From assembly GCF_003288845.1 (NCBI RefSeq), contig NZ_NHYN01000020.1, forward strand, positions 1-38,931: a stretch of DNA of 38,931 nucleotides, given 5' to 3'. Position numbers and translations under genes: made by a program. Shown here piece by piece: positions 17,335-25,678 of this stretch. Each line of letters starts with the position of its first letter. Position 1 is the stretch's first letter. Origin of the DNA: Helicobacter monodelphidis (GTDB lineage: Bacteria > Campylobacterota > Campylobacteria > Campylobacterales > Helicobacteraceae). The notes beneath the pieces were generated by a model, which saw nothing but the letters and a program-made list of their open reading frames with translations, did not search any database and was not told where the DNA came from.

Positions 17335-17340
17335 TATAAT
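17335..17340 (+). promoter_or_regulatory. strong extended -10 promoter of the ctpA-pur-plsC run
   Basis: TTTTTTGGTATAATTTTAG contains TGG directly followed by TATAAT, an extended -10 box. Upstream are T-runs at intervals of about 10 bases (17295-17332), the periodic signal that replaces the -35 box in Campylobacter and Helicobacter. It lies 43 bases before the ctpA ATG. Confidence 0.7.
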
Positions 17341-17382
17341 TTTAGTTTTGAAAATCTCTACATTGATTAGGGAATTTGTTAG

Positions 17383-18729
17383 ATGACTAATGTTTTAAAA
17401 AGGCAGAGTATGGGCAGTTTTGGAAAGTTTGGCGTATCCGTATGTATGATTTTAGTGTGTGTGATGAATGTGTTGAATGCGGCAAATGAAGGTGATGATA
17501 GTCGCCTTGAGGCTTATAGCAAGTTGCGTAAGGTGATTGGGACAATTGAAAATCATTATGTTGACGAGTTAACATTAAATGAAATTATTGATAAGGCTAT
17601 TGATGGAATGTTGAATAACCTTGATGCACATTCTGCCTATTTAACGACAAAAAAATACGATGAATTAAAAATTCAAACAAGTGGTGAGTTTGGTGGTATT
17701 GGTATTCAAATTAGTATTAAAGACGGTGCTTTAACGATTGTTTCTCCGATTGATGGTACACCGGGTGCAAAGGCTGGATTAAAGAATGGTGATATTATTT
17801 TAAAAATTGATTCACAAAGCACATTAAATATTGCGATTGATGATGCCGTGAATCTAATGCGTGGTAAACCTGGCTCTAAGGTTAAATTAACAATTGTACG
17901 TAAAAATGAACAAAAGCCTTTAATTTTTGATATTACAAGAGATGTGATTAATGTTGAATCTGTCCGTGCAAAACGTATTGACGAGACGGATCTTTTGTAT
18001 GTTCGTGTAAGTTCTTTTGATAGAAAAGTGAGTTCTCGCGTACGCGAAGAGCTTAAGAAGGCAAAATGGGCAAAGGGAATTATTCTTGATTTAAGAAGTA
18101 ATCCCGGTGGCTTGTTAAATCAGGCTGTTGAGTTATCTGATTTATTTCTAAGTAGTGGTGTGATTGTCTCCCAAAAAGGGCGCGATGTAAATGAAAATAT
18201 TGAGTTTACGGCAAGTAAAAATAGTGCTTACGAGGCAATGCCTATGGTTGTATTAATTAATGGTGGTAGTGCAAGTGCAAGTGAAATTGTTGCAGGTGCT
18301 CTCCAAGATCATAAGCGGGCTATTGTGGTAGGTGAGAATAGCTTTGGTAAGGGTAGCGTTCAGGTCGTTTTACCTTTAGACAAAGGAGAGGGGTTGCGTC
18401 TAACCATTGCTCGTTATTATTTACCAAGCGGTCGGACAATTCAGGCTTTAGGTATCAAGCCTGATATTTTAGTTTATCCGGGTGCAGTTCCTAACGACGA
18501 TGGTAGTTTTAGTATTAAGGAATCAGAATTAAAGCAACATTTGCAAGGCGAGTTGCAAAAAATTGAAGATAAACCGAAAGTTGAAGATGAAGACAATAAA
18601 GATAAAATTACACAGAAAATGCTATGGAATGATATCCAGCTTAAGAGTGCAGTTGATGCCTTAAAAACTTGGTCTGTGATTGCACCCAGTAATACAGATG
18701 CAAAAAAAGTTCAAAAGGTAAGGAGCTAG
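17383..18729 (+). CDS. ctpA: carboxyl-terminal processing protease (S41 family)
   Basis: A 448-residue periplasmic S41 protease, the type that trims C-termini of envelope proteins. A hydrophobic segment at 15-32 acts as signal peptide or anchor. The N-terminal helical part (40-95) leads to a PDZ domain (about 98-185; [23 protein letters not shown]). The S41 core carries LDLRSNPGG, the serine in [10 protein letters not shown] (Ser298) and the general-base lysine in [11 protein letters not shown] (Lys323), 25 residues apart as in the family. All catalytic parts are present. purC follows after one base, so purine genes share its promoter. H. pylori has an equivalent protease gene, as I recall next to the SH3 and plsC genes without the pur genes. 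Confidence 0.92.
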   Translation: MTNVLKRQSMGSFGKFGVSVCMILVCVMNVLNAANEGDDSRLEAYSKLRKVIGTIENHYVDELTLNEIIDKAIDGMLNNLDAHSAYLTTKKYDELKIQTSGEFGGIGIQISIKDGALTIVSPIDGTPGAKAGLKNGDIILKIDSQSTLNIAIDDAVNLMRGKPGSKVKLTIVRKNEQKPLIFDITRDVINVESVRAKRIDETDLLYVRVSSFDRKVSSRVREELKKAKWAKGIILDLRSNPGGLLNQAVELSDLFLSSGVIVSQKGRDVNENIEFTASKNSAYEAMPMVVLINGGSASASEIVAGALQDHKRAIVVGENSFGKGSVQVVLPLDKGEGLRLTIARYYLPSGRTIQALGIKPDILVYPGAVPNDDGSFSIKESELKQHLQGELQKIEDKPKVEDEDNKDKITQKMLWNDIQLKSAVDALKTWSVIAPSNTDAKKVQKVRS

Positions 18730-18730
18730 T

Positions 18731-19462
18731 ATGTTAGAAGAAGAATTAGATAGTCAAGAACTATTATATGAAGGAAAAGGAAAGAAGCTTTATAGGGGTA
18801 GTCAAGAGGAGGAAGTGATTGCCTACTTTAAAGATGATTTAACTGCTTTTAATGCTGAAAAAAAAGGGCAGGAGAAAGGGAAGGGGATTCTAAACTGTCA
18901 AATTAGCTCCATTCTTTTTGAGCTATTAGAGACACATGGTATTCAGACACATTTTATACGCAAATTAGGCGATAATTGTATGGTTTGTAAACGCGTGAAT
19001 ATTATTCCTATTGAAGTTGTTGTCCGTAATGTAGCGACAGGTTCACTAACAAAAAGGCTAGGCATTAAGGAGGGAACGATTCTTCCTCAAGCACTTGTTG
19101 AGTTTTATTATAAAGATGACGCCTTATCTGACCCCATCATTAACGATGAACACGCGATTTTGTTAGGTTGTGTAAGCCATACAAGAGATTTGGAATTTTT
19201 GCGACTGCAAGCACGCAAGGTAAATCAGGTTTTGGTTGGTTTTTTTAATAAGAGAGATTTAAGATTGATTGACTTTAAACTAGAATTTGGCAAAGATAAG
19301 GCGGATAAAATTATTCTTGCTGACGAAATTTCACCAGATAGCTGTCGTTTTTGGGATAAAACTAGTAATGAAAAGTTAGACAAAGATCGCTTTAGGCAAG
19401 ACTTAGGGGGTGTTAAGCTTGCGTATGAAGAAGTTTTAAAAAGAATTACAACAATTAAATAA
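18731..19462 (+). CDS. purC: SAICAR synthetase (phosphoribosylaminoimidazole-succinocarboxamide synthase)
   Basis: Catalyses the ATP-dependent joining of CAIR and aspartate in de novo purine synthesis. It has 243 residues, normal for bacterial PurC. Motifs: [11 protein letters not shown] (ATP-binding N-terminal loop), [33 protein letters not shown], and the C-terminal IDFKLEFG and [14 protein letters not shown]. The start ATG follows AAGGAGCTAGT that straddles the ctpA stop. Forms a run with purS and purQ. Confidence 0.97.
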   Translation: MLEEELDSQELLYEGKGKKLYRGSQEEEVIAYFKDDLTAFNAEKKGQEKGKGILNCQISSILFELLETHGIQTHFIRKLGDNCMVCKRVNIIPIEVVVRNVATGSLTKRLGIKEGTILPQALVEFYYKDDALSDPIINDEHAILLGCVSHTRDLEFLRLQARKVNQVLVGFFNKRDLRLIDFKLEFGKDKADKIILADEISPDSCRFWDKTSNEKLDKDRFRQDLGGVKLAYEEVLKRITTIK

Positions 19463-19479
19463 TACAATAAGGGAAAAAA

Positions 19480-19716
19480 TTGAAAGCAAGAGTTTTTATT
19501 ACGCTGAAAGAGGGTGTATTAGACCCTCAAGGAAAGGCGACCAAACAAGCTTTGCATGCTTTGCATTTCCAGAATATTACTGATGTCAGAATGGGGAAAA
19601 TGTTTATAGTTGATATTGATGAGACAGATAAGGAAAGAGTTAAGCAAGAATTAAGTAAAGCATGTGATTTGCTTTTATCCAACAATGTTATTGAGCAATA
19701 CGAGATTGAATTATGA
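19480..19716 (+). CDS. purS: phosphoribosylformylglycinamidine synthase subunit PurS
   Basis: The small 78-residue subunit of the three-part FGAM synthase (PurS-PurQ-PurL). The fold signature KARVFITLKEGVLDPQGKATKQALHALH and the C-terminal LLSNNVIEQYEIEL match PurS. The start is TTG 19480, needed to include the conserved first strand; AAGGGAA lies just upstream. The last codons overlap purQ (ATGA type), giving coupling. PurL, the large subunit, is not in this window. Confidence 0.93.
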   Translation: MKARVFITLKEGVLDPQGKATKQALHALHFQNITDVRMGKMFIVDIDETDKERVKQELSKACDLLLSNNVIEQYEIEL

Positions 19717-20366
19717 ATGTAGCCATTCTTCGTTTTTTGGGGACAAATTGTGAATTTGATATTCAATATGCTTTAGAACAAGAGGGTGCAAAAACGGAAT
19801 TTGTGTGGTTTAAAGAACAGGAGTTACCAGATTCAACTTCGCTTGTTATTATTCCTGGTGGCTTTAGCTATGGGGATTATTTAAGAAGTGGTGCAATTGC
19901 ACGATTTGCACCTGTTATGCAGGCGGTGAGTAAATTTGCAAAAAAAGGTGGACGTGTTGTCGGTATATGCAATGGTTTTCAGATTCTTGTTGAGAGTGGG
20001 CTTTTGACGGGCGTTTTGATGCGGAATCAGAATTTACATTTTATTTCTAAGGTACTTCCTTTAAGAGTTTGCTCAACAGATAATCCCTTTTTGCAATTCT
20101 ATAAAAAAGATGAAATTATCCGCATTCCAGTTGCCCATGCTGATGGGTGTTATTATACCTCTCATGAAGAATACAAAAAATTGCGGGATAATGGGCAGAT
20201 TCTTCTTACTTATGAAGAGAATCTAAATGGTTCTCTTGGAGCTATTGCAGGAATTTGTAATAAAGAAAAAAATGTATTTGGTTTGATGCCACACCCAGAA
20301 CGTGCTATTCATCAGAATATTGGTGGTAGCGATGGATTGGCAATGATAAAAGGTTTTATGTGTTAA
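19713..20366 (+). CDS. purQ: phosphoribosylformylglycinamidine synthase subunit PurQ (glutaminase)
   Basis: The glutamine amidotransferase subunit that delivers ammonia to PurL in FGAM synthesis. It has 217 residues with a class I triad: Cys86 in GICNGFQIL, and His194 and Glu196 in LMPHPERA. The N-terminus VAILRFLGTNCEFD and IIPGGFSYGDYLRSGAIA are PurQ-specific. It overlaps both neighbours (purS by 4 bases, the SH3 gene by 7), so translation is coupled along the run. Confidence 0.96.
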   Translation: MNVAILRFLGTNCEFDIQYALEQEGAKTEFVWFKEQELPDSTSLVIIPGGFSYGDYLRSGAIARFAPVMQAVSKFAKKGGRVVGICNGFQILVESGLLTGVLMRNQNLHFISKVLPLRVCSTDNPFLQFYKKDEIIRIPVAHADGCYYTSHEEYKKLRDNGQILLTYEENLNGSLGAIAGICNKEKNVFGLMPHPERAIHQNIGGSDGLAMIKGFMC

Positions 20367-21748
20367 GAATATTCATTTTCACATGTTGCATTTTTTCTTT
20401 GTTTTTCGGTCATATTGTGAGTGCCGCAGTTGACCAACAAAGACAAATTCAAAAAGCACGTGAAGAAATTTTGAATAATCTTGAAGGTGAAAGTGGGGCG
20501 GAAATTGAGGAAATTATCGTTGATGAGGAGGGAAATATTCTTGAATCTCCTCCTATTGAGCAACAACAAGCAGAGGTGTCTAAGTCTGAACTTCCAACCG
20601 AACAACAATCTGCACCGACAAAGGAAATTCCTTCCTTAGCTAACCCAACATCTCCATCTGTAAATCCTTTAGAGGAAACCCCAACCCTCCCTCCAGAACC
20701 TAATATTGGGCAAAGTGAGAATTTGCCCCACTCAGAAGAATTAATTCCCCAAAGCCTCCATCTTAGCTTTTTGAATCCACCAAAACGTTCTTTGTATGTG
20801 AATGAAGTCGTTGCTTTGGAATTTAAGCTTGTTGTATTGGGGCAGGTTGATGGAGCTATTGAGAATGAATTTATTGAGGAGAATGGGGGTGTACGTGTTT
20901 TGAATCCGGAATCACCATGGAGGCAAAATAATGATGGTTCGTTTCATAATATATTTTATGTGCAGATTCAAGCAGCTAATTTTAAGATACCTCGCTTAAA
21001 AGTTACAATTGCAGGGCAGGACTCGGTTATTGAAGGGGAAATTGAGGGCTTTAGTGCACAAGCTTTACCTCTCACAGGAAATCCTTATTTTAGTGGAGTT
21101 GTTGCACAAGAAATGAAAATGAATGATTATAAAATCACACATTATGATGCCGAAAATAATTTAGCTGTTTTTGCTTTAAGTGCGCTAATCTCTAATCTTG
21201 CTGAAATGAAAATAGGTCAATACCCTAAGCAGGGAATTGAAAGTGGAACATTAAATCCGGAAAGTTCTTCTATGATTTTTTATGTTGTTTTTCCAAAAAA
21301 TATTGAAAATATTATTTTTGATTATTTCAGCCTCGATGATTTTCAGTTTCATCGTGTGTCCATTCCAAATGTTCCTGTTGATGAGAAAGTAAGCACCCAA
21401 AGTGATTTAAAACCAAAACGTTCGGTTAGTTTGTTAAGCCTTGCTGTGGGTGGCGGTGTTATCTTTTTTATGTTGCTTATTTTTGCATTCACACGTTCTT
21501 ATCTTTCATTGATTGTGATTGTATTGGTTGTTGCTTATATTTTGACAGATATTTTTGTCTCTGATCATGCGAAATTGCTACCTAATGCTGAAGTAAAAAT
21601 ACTACCTACACACAATTCAACTGTGATTATGCGACAGGAAAAACCTTTAGAGGTTGAAATTATTGGCAGAAGAGGTGATTATTATAAAATTGTAACTCAA
21701 GATGAACGTATTGGTTGGGTAAGAAAGGAAGAAATTGATAATCGTTAG
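20360..21748 (+). CDS. exported membrane protein with BatD-like middle and C-terminal SH3 domain
   Basis: A 462-residue protein starting at GTG 20360 inside purQ. A signal peptide (1-23, ending VSAA) is followed by a Glu/Gln/Pro-rich linker (24-130) and a beta-rich periplasmic region (about 130-345), whose LNPPKRSLYVNEVVALEFKL start resembles BatD-type immunoglobulin-like folds. Two membrane helices follow (about 357-378 and 381-400), then a bacterial SH3 domain (410-462; LEVEIIGRRGDYYKI, RIGWV). It resembles the H. pylori gene lying between the S41 protease and plsC genes. A role in envelope or cell-wall sensing is inferred from the SH3 domain. It overlaps plsC by 14 bases. Confidence 0.75.
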   Translation: MLRIFIFTCCIFSLFFGHIVSAAVDQQRQIQKAREEILNNLEGESGAEIEEIIVDEEGNILESPPIEQQQAEVSKSELPTEQQSAPTKEIPSLANPTSPSVNPLEETPTLPPEPNIGQSENLPHSEELIPQSLHLSFLNPPKRSLYVNEVVALEFKLVVLGQVDGAIENEFIEENGGVRVLNPESPWRQNNDGSFHNIFYVQIQAANFKIPRLKVTIAGQDSVIEGEIEGFSAQALPLTGNPYFSGVVAQEMKMNDYKITHYDAENNLAVFALSALISNLAEMKIGQYPKQGIESGTLNPESSSMIFYVVFPKNIENIIFDYFSLDDFQFHRVSIPNVPVDEKVSTQSDLKPKRSVSLLSLAVGGGVIFFMLLIFAFTRSYLSLIVIVLVVAYILTDIFVSDHAKLLPNAEVKILPTHNSTVIMRQEKPLEVEIIGRRGDYYKIVTQDERIGWVRKEEIDNR

Positions 21749-22463
21749 ATGTGTTCGATTCATAAGAGCAATTATTTGTATTTGCTTTATTATTTCAGTT
21801 GTGCCTTTAATGGTGGTTTTAATGTATTCGTTGTTTCGATACCATCGCCTTTTAAGGCAATGGTTTGGGCGAGTGTTCTTGTTTATCTCTGGTGTAAAGG
21901 TACGTTTTGTTGGAGAATTTAAAGATGCACAACTGATTATTATGAATCATCAAAGTTATTTAGATGTCATTTTTTTGGAAGCTATGCACCCTAAGAATTT
22001 ATGCTGGGTAGCAAAAAAAGAGCTTGGCGATCCCATTTTGTATGGACATGCCCTTAAAGCTCCACAAATGATTTTAATTGATAGGGAAGATAAGACAAGC
22101 CTTGTCGCAATGTTAAAAACTGCACAAGAGAGATTACAAGAAGGGCGTATTTTAGCAATTTTTCCAGAAGGGACGCGTTCGCAAGGAGAGGAGGAATTTT
22201 TACCTTTTAAAGTTGGCGGAAAGATGTTGATTGAAAAATTTGAATTGACATTCCAGCCAGTTGTTGTCGTAAATACGCGTAGTGTTTTTGACCTTGCAAA
22301 ATTGAGTGTGGGTGGTGAAGCAACTTTTATTGCCTTAGATGTGATGAGTCCTCCTAGCAAACAAGAAAGAAAAAACGCACAAAGTGATTGGTATGAGGAT
22401 TTGAAGGCACAAATGCACAATGTTTATTTGTCGTATTATCAGCAAAATAAGGATACAAATTAG
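21735..22463 (+). CDS. plsC: 1-acyl-sn-glycerol-3-phosphate acyltransferase
   Basis: Transfers the second acyl chain to lysophosphatidic acid to form phosphatidic acid at the inner membrane. It has 242 residues with an N-terminal membrane segment (about 8-33). The acyltransferase motifs are NHQSYLD (Asn71-Asp77, giving HX4D) and FPEGTRS (143-149). The start is TTG 21735 with AGGAA five bases upstream, overlapping the preceding gene. The next gene starts 17 bases after its stop, so the glycosyltransferase-like gene may share the transcript. Confidence 0.93.
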   Translation: MIIVRCVRFIRAIICICFIISVVPLMVVLMYSLFRYHRLLRQWFGRVFLFISGVKVRFVGEFKDAQLIIMNHQSYLDVIFLEAMHPKNLCWVAKKELGDPILYGHALKAPQMILIDREDKTSLVAMLKTAQERLQEGRILAIFPEGTRSQGEEEFLPFKVGGKMLIEKFELTFQPVVVVNTRSVFDLAKLSVGGEATFIALDVMSPPSKQERKNAQSDWYEDLKAQMHNVYLSYYQQNKDTN

Positions 22464-22479
22464 ATAAAAGGGGGCAGTT

Positions 22480-24540
22480 TTGGATTTGTCATTATTTTAT
22501 GCAGAGGTTTTAAAACATTTGGAAGCATCTCAAGATAAGATGATGCTTGATATGGTGATTGTGGGTTTGATTGCTAAGGTGCAACATAAGTTAATTTGGC
22601 AGGACAAATCTGAAATGAAAAAGAAAATTGCGTTATTGTTGCGCGAGAAATGCTATGAATTTGTTTTAGCTGAACAAGATGTTTTTGAAAAGGATTATAT
22701 GACACTTTATCCTTTCTTTGTAGGTGTGGACATTCCTTTTGATGAGCGATTTAAGACCTATGCAGATATTGCTCGTTCCGAATTAAAAAATCATTCTAAT
22801 ATAGATACAAGCGAACGCGTGATTCTCCTTGAACTCGCCTCTGTTTCTTTGTTTTTGATGGGAAATCATAAAGAAGCTTTGGGGTTTTATATGACAGAGG
22901 TAAGCAAATTGCATTTGTACGATTCAGGAATGCTTGGGCGTACACAATTTGTGTTAGATTTTTTCTCGTCTTTGTCACTTCCTTTTGAAGAAGTAGAGGA
23001 TATTTTTCTCTCTATGTTTAATCCTGATAACTTCTTTGAGAATGAAGCACCCATACGACGTAGTTTTTTTGTGTGGGCAATTCATCAATGGTGGAATGTT
23101 CCTAGCTTTTTTAATCATTTTGGTTGGTTGGCACTTTATGCAAGATGGCGTGAGATTTTTTATATTGCTTTAGAAAAAGATTTGGATTTTGCAATTTATG
23201 TACAATTCTTTATCTACCATATGATGGGTAATAGTTATCAAAGTCAAGAGGAATGGAAAGTTTTTAATGATGAAATTACAAAAAAAGCAGAACCCTATTA
23301 TATTGAATATGGTAAACATCTTCCGCCATGCAAGAAAAGTCAAAAAAAGGGTAAAAAGCTAATAGGGATTCTTAAAGATCGTGCTGTCCAGAATTCCCCC
23401 TTCAAGGTGGAATATTCCTTTTTGAAGGCATTTTTAAGCATTCCAGAATTGAAAGGAAAATACGAATTTAAAGTTTATTTGATGGGCTTTGTGGAAAAAA
23501 GTGATGATGACCTAGAGATTATTAAAGATTATCAAGAACTTGGCATTGAAGTTATTGATGTTGTCTCTGTTCTTAATGTTGCGGCTTTTAAGTTTTATAC
23601 TTCTCATTTAAGTCGTGCGATGAGTGTGCGTGAACAAATAATCGCTGATGGAGTGGATATTATTCTTTCACCTAATAATGGTTATGGCATTAGTGATTTT
23701 ATTTTAGCAACGCGTAGTGCACCTTTGCAAGTGTTTTGGAGTCATGGGAATGCGGTTTATGATATTAAGGGGATTGATAGGCGCATTAGTCATTTTCAAC
23801 CTGATGGTGGTTTTCAGTTTGAGCAATTCAGTGTTCCAATGGACATAGAACGTTTTTATAATCCTCCTGTTACTTCTGAAGCGATTTTTGTCGAATCTAA
23901 TCGTTTTCCTCATGATAAAGTTGTGTTAGGTGTAATTGGGCGGTTAGTGAAAGTGAATAATGAAGAATTTCTAAGTGCTATTGCAGAAGTTATGCATCAA
24001 TACCCCGAAACGATTTTTATTGCAGCAGGGCATGGTAATTATGATAGTGTGCGTGAAAAAATGGATAAACTTGGTATTGGCAAAGAACGCTTTTTTATGC
24101 CCGGACACATTGATGCTCATATTTATGGACACATTATTGATATTTTTTGTAATACTTTTCCTTTGCAACAAGGTGAAAGCCTTGCTGAATATGCAAGTAA
24201 ATGCAAGGGTGTAACGATTAGTCTTATTCCCTCTATGCAAAAAAGGCGAGAAAATGTTAAAAGGATTTATTTTCAAGATGATACAGAGCTTTATGAGAAA
24301 TATTGTCCACAGTATAATCTGAAGGTAGAGGATTTATTTCATATCGGCTATGATGGTGTTTTTGATGTTATGCAGCCTGATACAAGAGAGGGTTATATTA
24401 AATCTATTGGTTATTTTGTTGAGAATTTCAAAAATTTTGATAAATTCTTAACAGATATTAAGAATCTTCGTATGGTATATGAAGAAGTAGAAAGATATAA
24501 AACTAACCAAAAAATAAAAGAAATGTTTAGTAGTTTTTAG
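22480..24540 (+). CDS. large GT-B-like glycosyltransferase, first gene of the accessory cluster
   Basis: A 686-residue cytoplasmic protein without membrane helices. The N-terminal ~290 residues are helical (TPR-like in appearance). The C-terminal half looks like a GT-B glycosyltransferase: GILKDRAVQNSPF (about 298), APLQVFWSHGNAVYDIKGID (about 413-432), a second-domain start LGVIGRLVKVNNEEFL (about 482) and a nucleotide-sugar-site-like TFPLQQGESLAEYASKCKG (about 559-577). The layout, helical region plus GT-B with W/H-G near the acceptor side, recalls HMW1C/GT41-type transferases, but the match is loose and GT4 is an alternative. The start is TTG 22480 after AGGGGG. It probably glycosylates a protein or lipid-linked acceptor belonging to the cluster that follows. 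Confidence 0.6.
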   Translation: MDLSLFYAEVLKHLEASQDKMMLDMVIVGLIAKVQHKLIWQDKSEMKKKIALLLREKCYEFVLAEQDVFEKDYMTLYPFFVGVDIPFDERFKTYADIARSELKNHSNIDTSERVILLELASVSLFLMGNHKEALGFYMTEVSKLHLYDSGMLGRTQFVLDFFSSLSLPFEEVEDIFLSMFNPDNFFENEAPIRRSFFVWAIHQWWNVPSFFNHFGWLALYARWREIFYIALEKDLDFAIYVQFFIYHMMGNSYQSQEEWKVFNDEITKKAEPYYIEYGKHLPPCKKSQKKGKKLIGILKDRAVQNSPFKVEYSFLKAFLSIPELKGKYEFKVYLMGFVEKSDDDLEIIKDYQELGIEVIDVVSVLNVAAFKFYTSHLSRAMSVREQIIADGVDIILSPNNGYGISDFILATRSAPLQVFWSHGNAVYDIKGIDRRISHFQPDGGFQFEQFSVPMDIERFYNPPVTSEAIFVESNRFPHDKVVLGVIGRLVKVNNEEFLSAIAEVMHQYPETIFIAAGHGNYDSVREKMDKLGIGKERFFMPGHIDAHIYGHIIDIFCNTFPLQQGESLAEYASKCKGVTISLIPSMQKRRENVKRIYFQDDTELYEKYCPQYNLKVEDLFHIGYDGVFDVMQPDTREGYIKSIGYFVENFKNFDKFLTDIKNLRMVYEEVERYKTNQKIKEMFSSF

Positions 24541-24572
24541 TATTTTATTGAATTAGCCTTTTGGAGGGTAAG

Positions 24573-25649
24573 ATGGGTTTTTATAAAGAGGATTATCAAG
24601 TTCTTGATTTTTTAAAGGAGAGTGGGTATATCAAAGAAGGTGCTAGTGTTATAGAATGTGCTTCTCAAGACTTGAAGGAGGACAGAGATGGCGTGTCTTT
24701 GGAGGTTGCAAATCAGCGACATTCTCCTATGCCTATTTATCAAGAATATGGTTTTAAGACATATCAATGTATTGATATGGATGGTGGTCATAATGCCTTA
24801 AAATTTGATTTAGGGCTTGATTTAGCGAAAGAATATAACTTTCAGGAACAATTTGATTTGGTTACTTGTCGTGAATCTGGGCATTGGATTTTTGACCAAA
24901 AGCAGTTGTTTACTAATCTGCATAATCTTTGCAAACAAAATGGGATTATTGTGTGGCGTTCTCCTTTGGCAGGTGGGTTTGCACAAAGTTTTTATACTTA
25001 TAATTTTGAAAGTATTTTAAAGTTAGCTTTTGTAAATGATTACCTTTTGTTGGGTGGCTTTATTACAGAAAATTTTTATTTTAGGCAAGGGGGTGGTTTT
25101 GGGCTTAAGAGGAAAGTTGCAGAATTAATTGAGGGTTCTAATGCTACAGAATTCACTCAATTTATAGAAAAATATATGGATAGAAAGGATAGCTGGAGGC
25201 ATTTATTGATAGAAGATGGCTATCCTGTTGTGATGCCAACTTTGATATTTTTAAAGCAAGGCAATAAACCTTTTAAAGTTCCTTTATTTTATTATGATAA
25301 CTATGAGAAAATAGTTACACGTAATGCGAAGAATGTTTTACAGAATTGTTTTCCTAAAGTTAAGTTTGGAAATATAGCAATTTTTGGTGCAGGATATAAT
25401 GGTGGGTTGGCTTACAATTTTGCAAAAGCGAGTGGGCTGAATGTTTCTTGTGTGATTGATGATATACAAAAAGGTGTTGCAAGCTTTTGTAAGCATGGAG
25501 AAATGATTGTATCTTTTGATGAGTTTGTTAAAAGCTATCAGAGTGAATGCGATTTTATTTTAGTTGGTCCATGGCAAAAAGGAAGCATAGAAGGTAGGGG
25601 GGGGTTGAATGTTCCGACTTATACAATCAATTTACGATGGTTTATTTAA
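24573..25649 (+). CDS. methyltransferase / Rossmann-domain fusion, paralogue A
   Basis: A 358-residue protein with two parts. The N-terminal part (1-200) resembles a class I SAM methyltransferase: motif I-like SVIECASQDL (25-34), an acidic residue after the second strand in YQCIDMDG (64-71), and FDLVTCRESGHWIFDQKQLF (94-113), followed by a strand IIVWRS. The C-terminal part (about 262-358) starts FGNIAIFGAGYNGGLA and continues CVIDDIQKG, like the sugar-nucleotide Rossmann domains of PglD-type proteins. It is about half identical by eye to the protein at 29184. ATG 24573 follows GGAGGG and matches the paralogue's start. A G8 tract at 25597 sits 15 codons before the end: losing one G would stop at once, and gaining one would give a different tail. 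Likely modifies a sugar or glycan. Confidence 0.65.
   Translation: MGFYKEDYQVLDFLKESGYIKEGASVIECASQDLKEDRDGVSLEVANQRHSPMPIYQEYGFKTYQCIDMDGGHNALKFDLGLDLAKEYNFQEQFDLVTCRESGHWIFDQKQLFTNLHNLCKQNGIIVWRSPLAGGFAQSFYTYNFESILKLAFVNDYLLLGGFITENFYFRQGGGFGLKRKVAELIEGSNATEFTQFIEKYMDRKDSWRHLLIEDGYPVVMPTLIFLKQGNKPFKVPLFYYDNYEKIVTRNAKNVLQNCFPKVKFGNIAIFGAGYNGGLAYNFAKASGLNVSCVIDDIQKGVASFCKHGEMIVSFDEFVKSYQSECDFILVGPWQKGSIEGRGGLNVPTYTINLRWFI
25597..25604 (+). repeat. G8 tract near the 3' end of methyltransferase fusion A
   Basis: Eight G residues encode part of Arg-Gly-Gly. This is the shortest tract of the cluster and lacks the CAATATT-like right flank of the others. Loss of one G would create TGA directly after the tract; gain of one would extend the frame to TAA near 25668. 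Confidence 0.6.
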
Positions 25650-25678
25650 GCTATAATGCTTGTATGTAAGGAGTGAAT

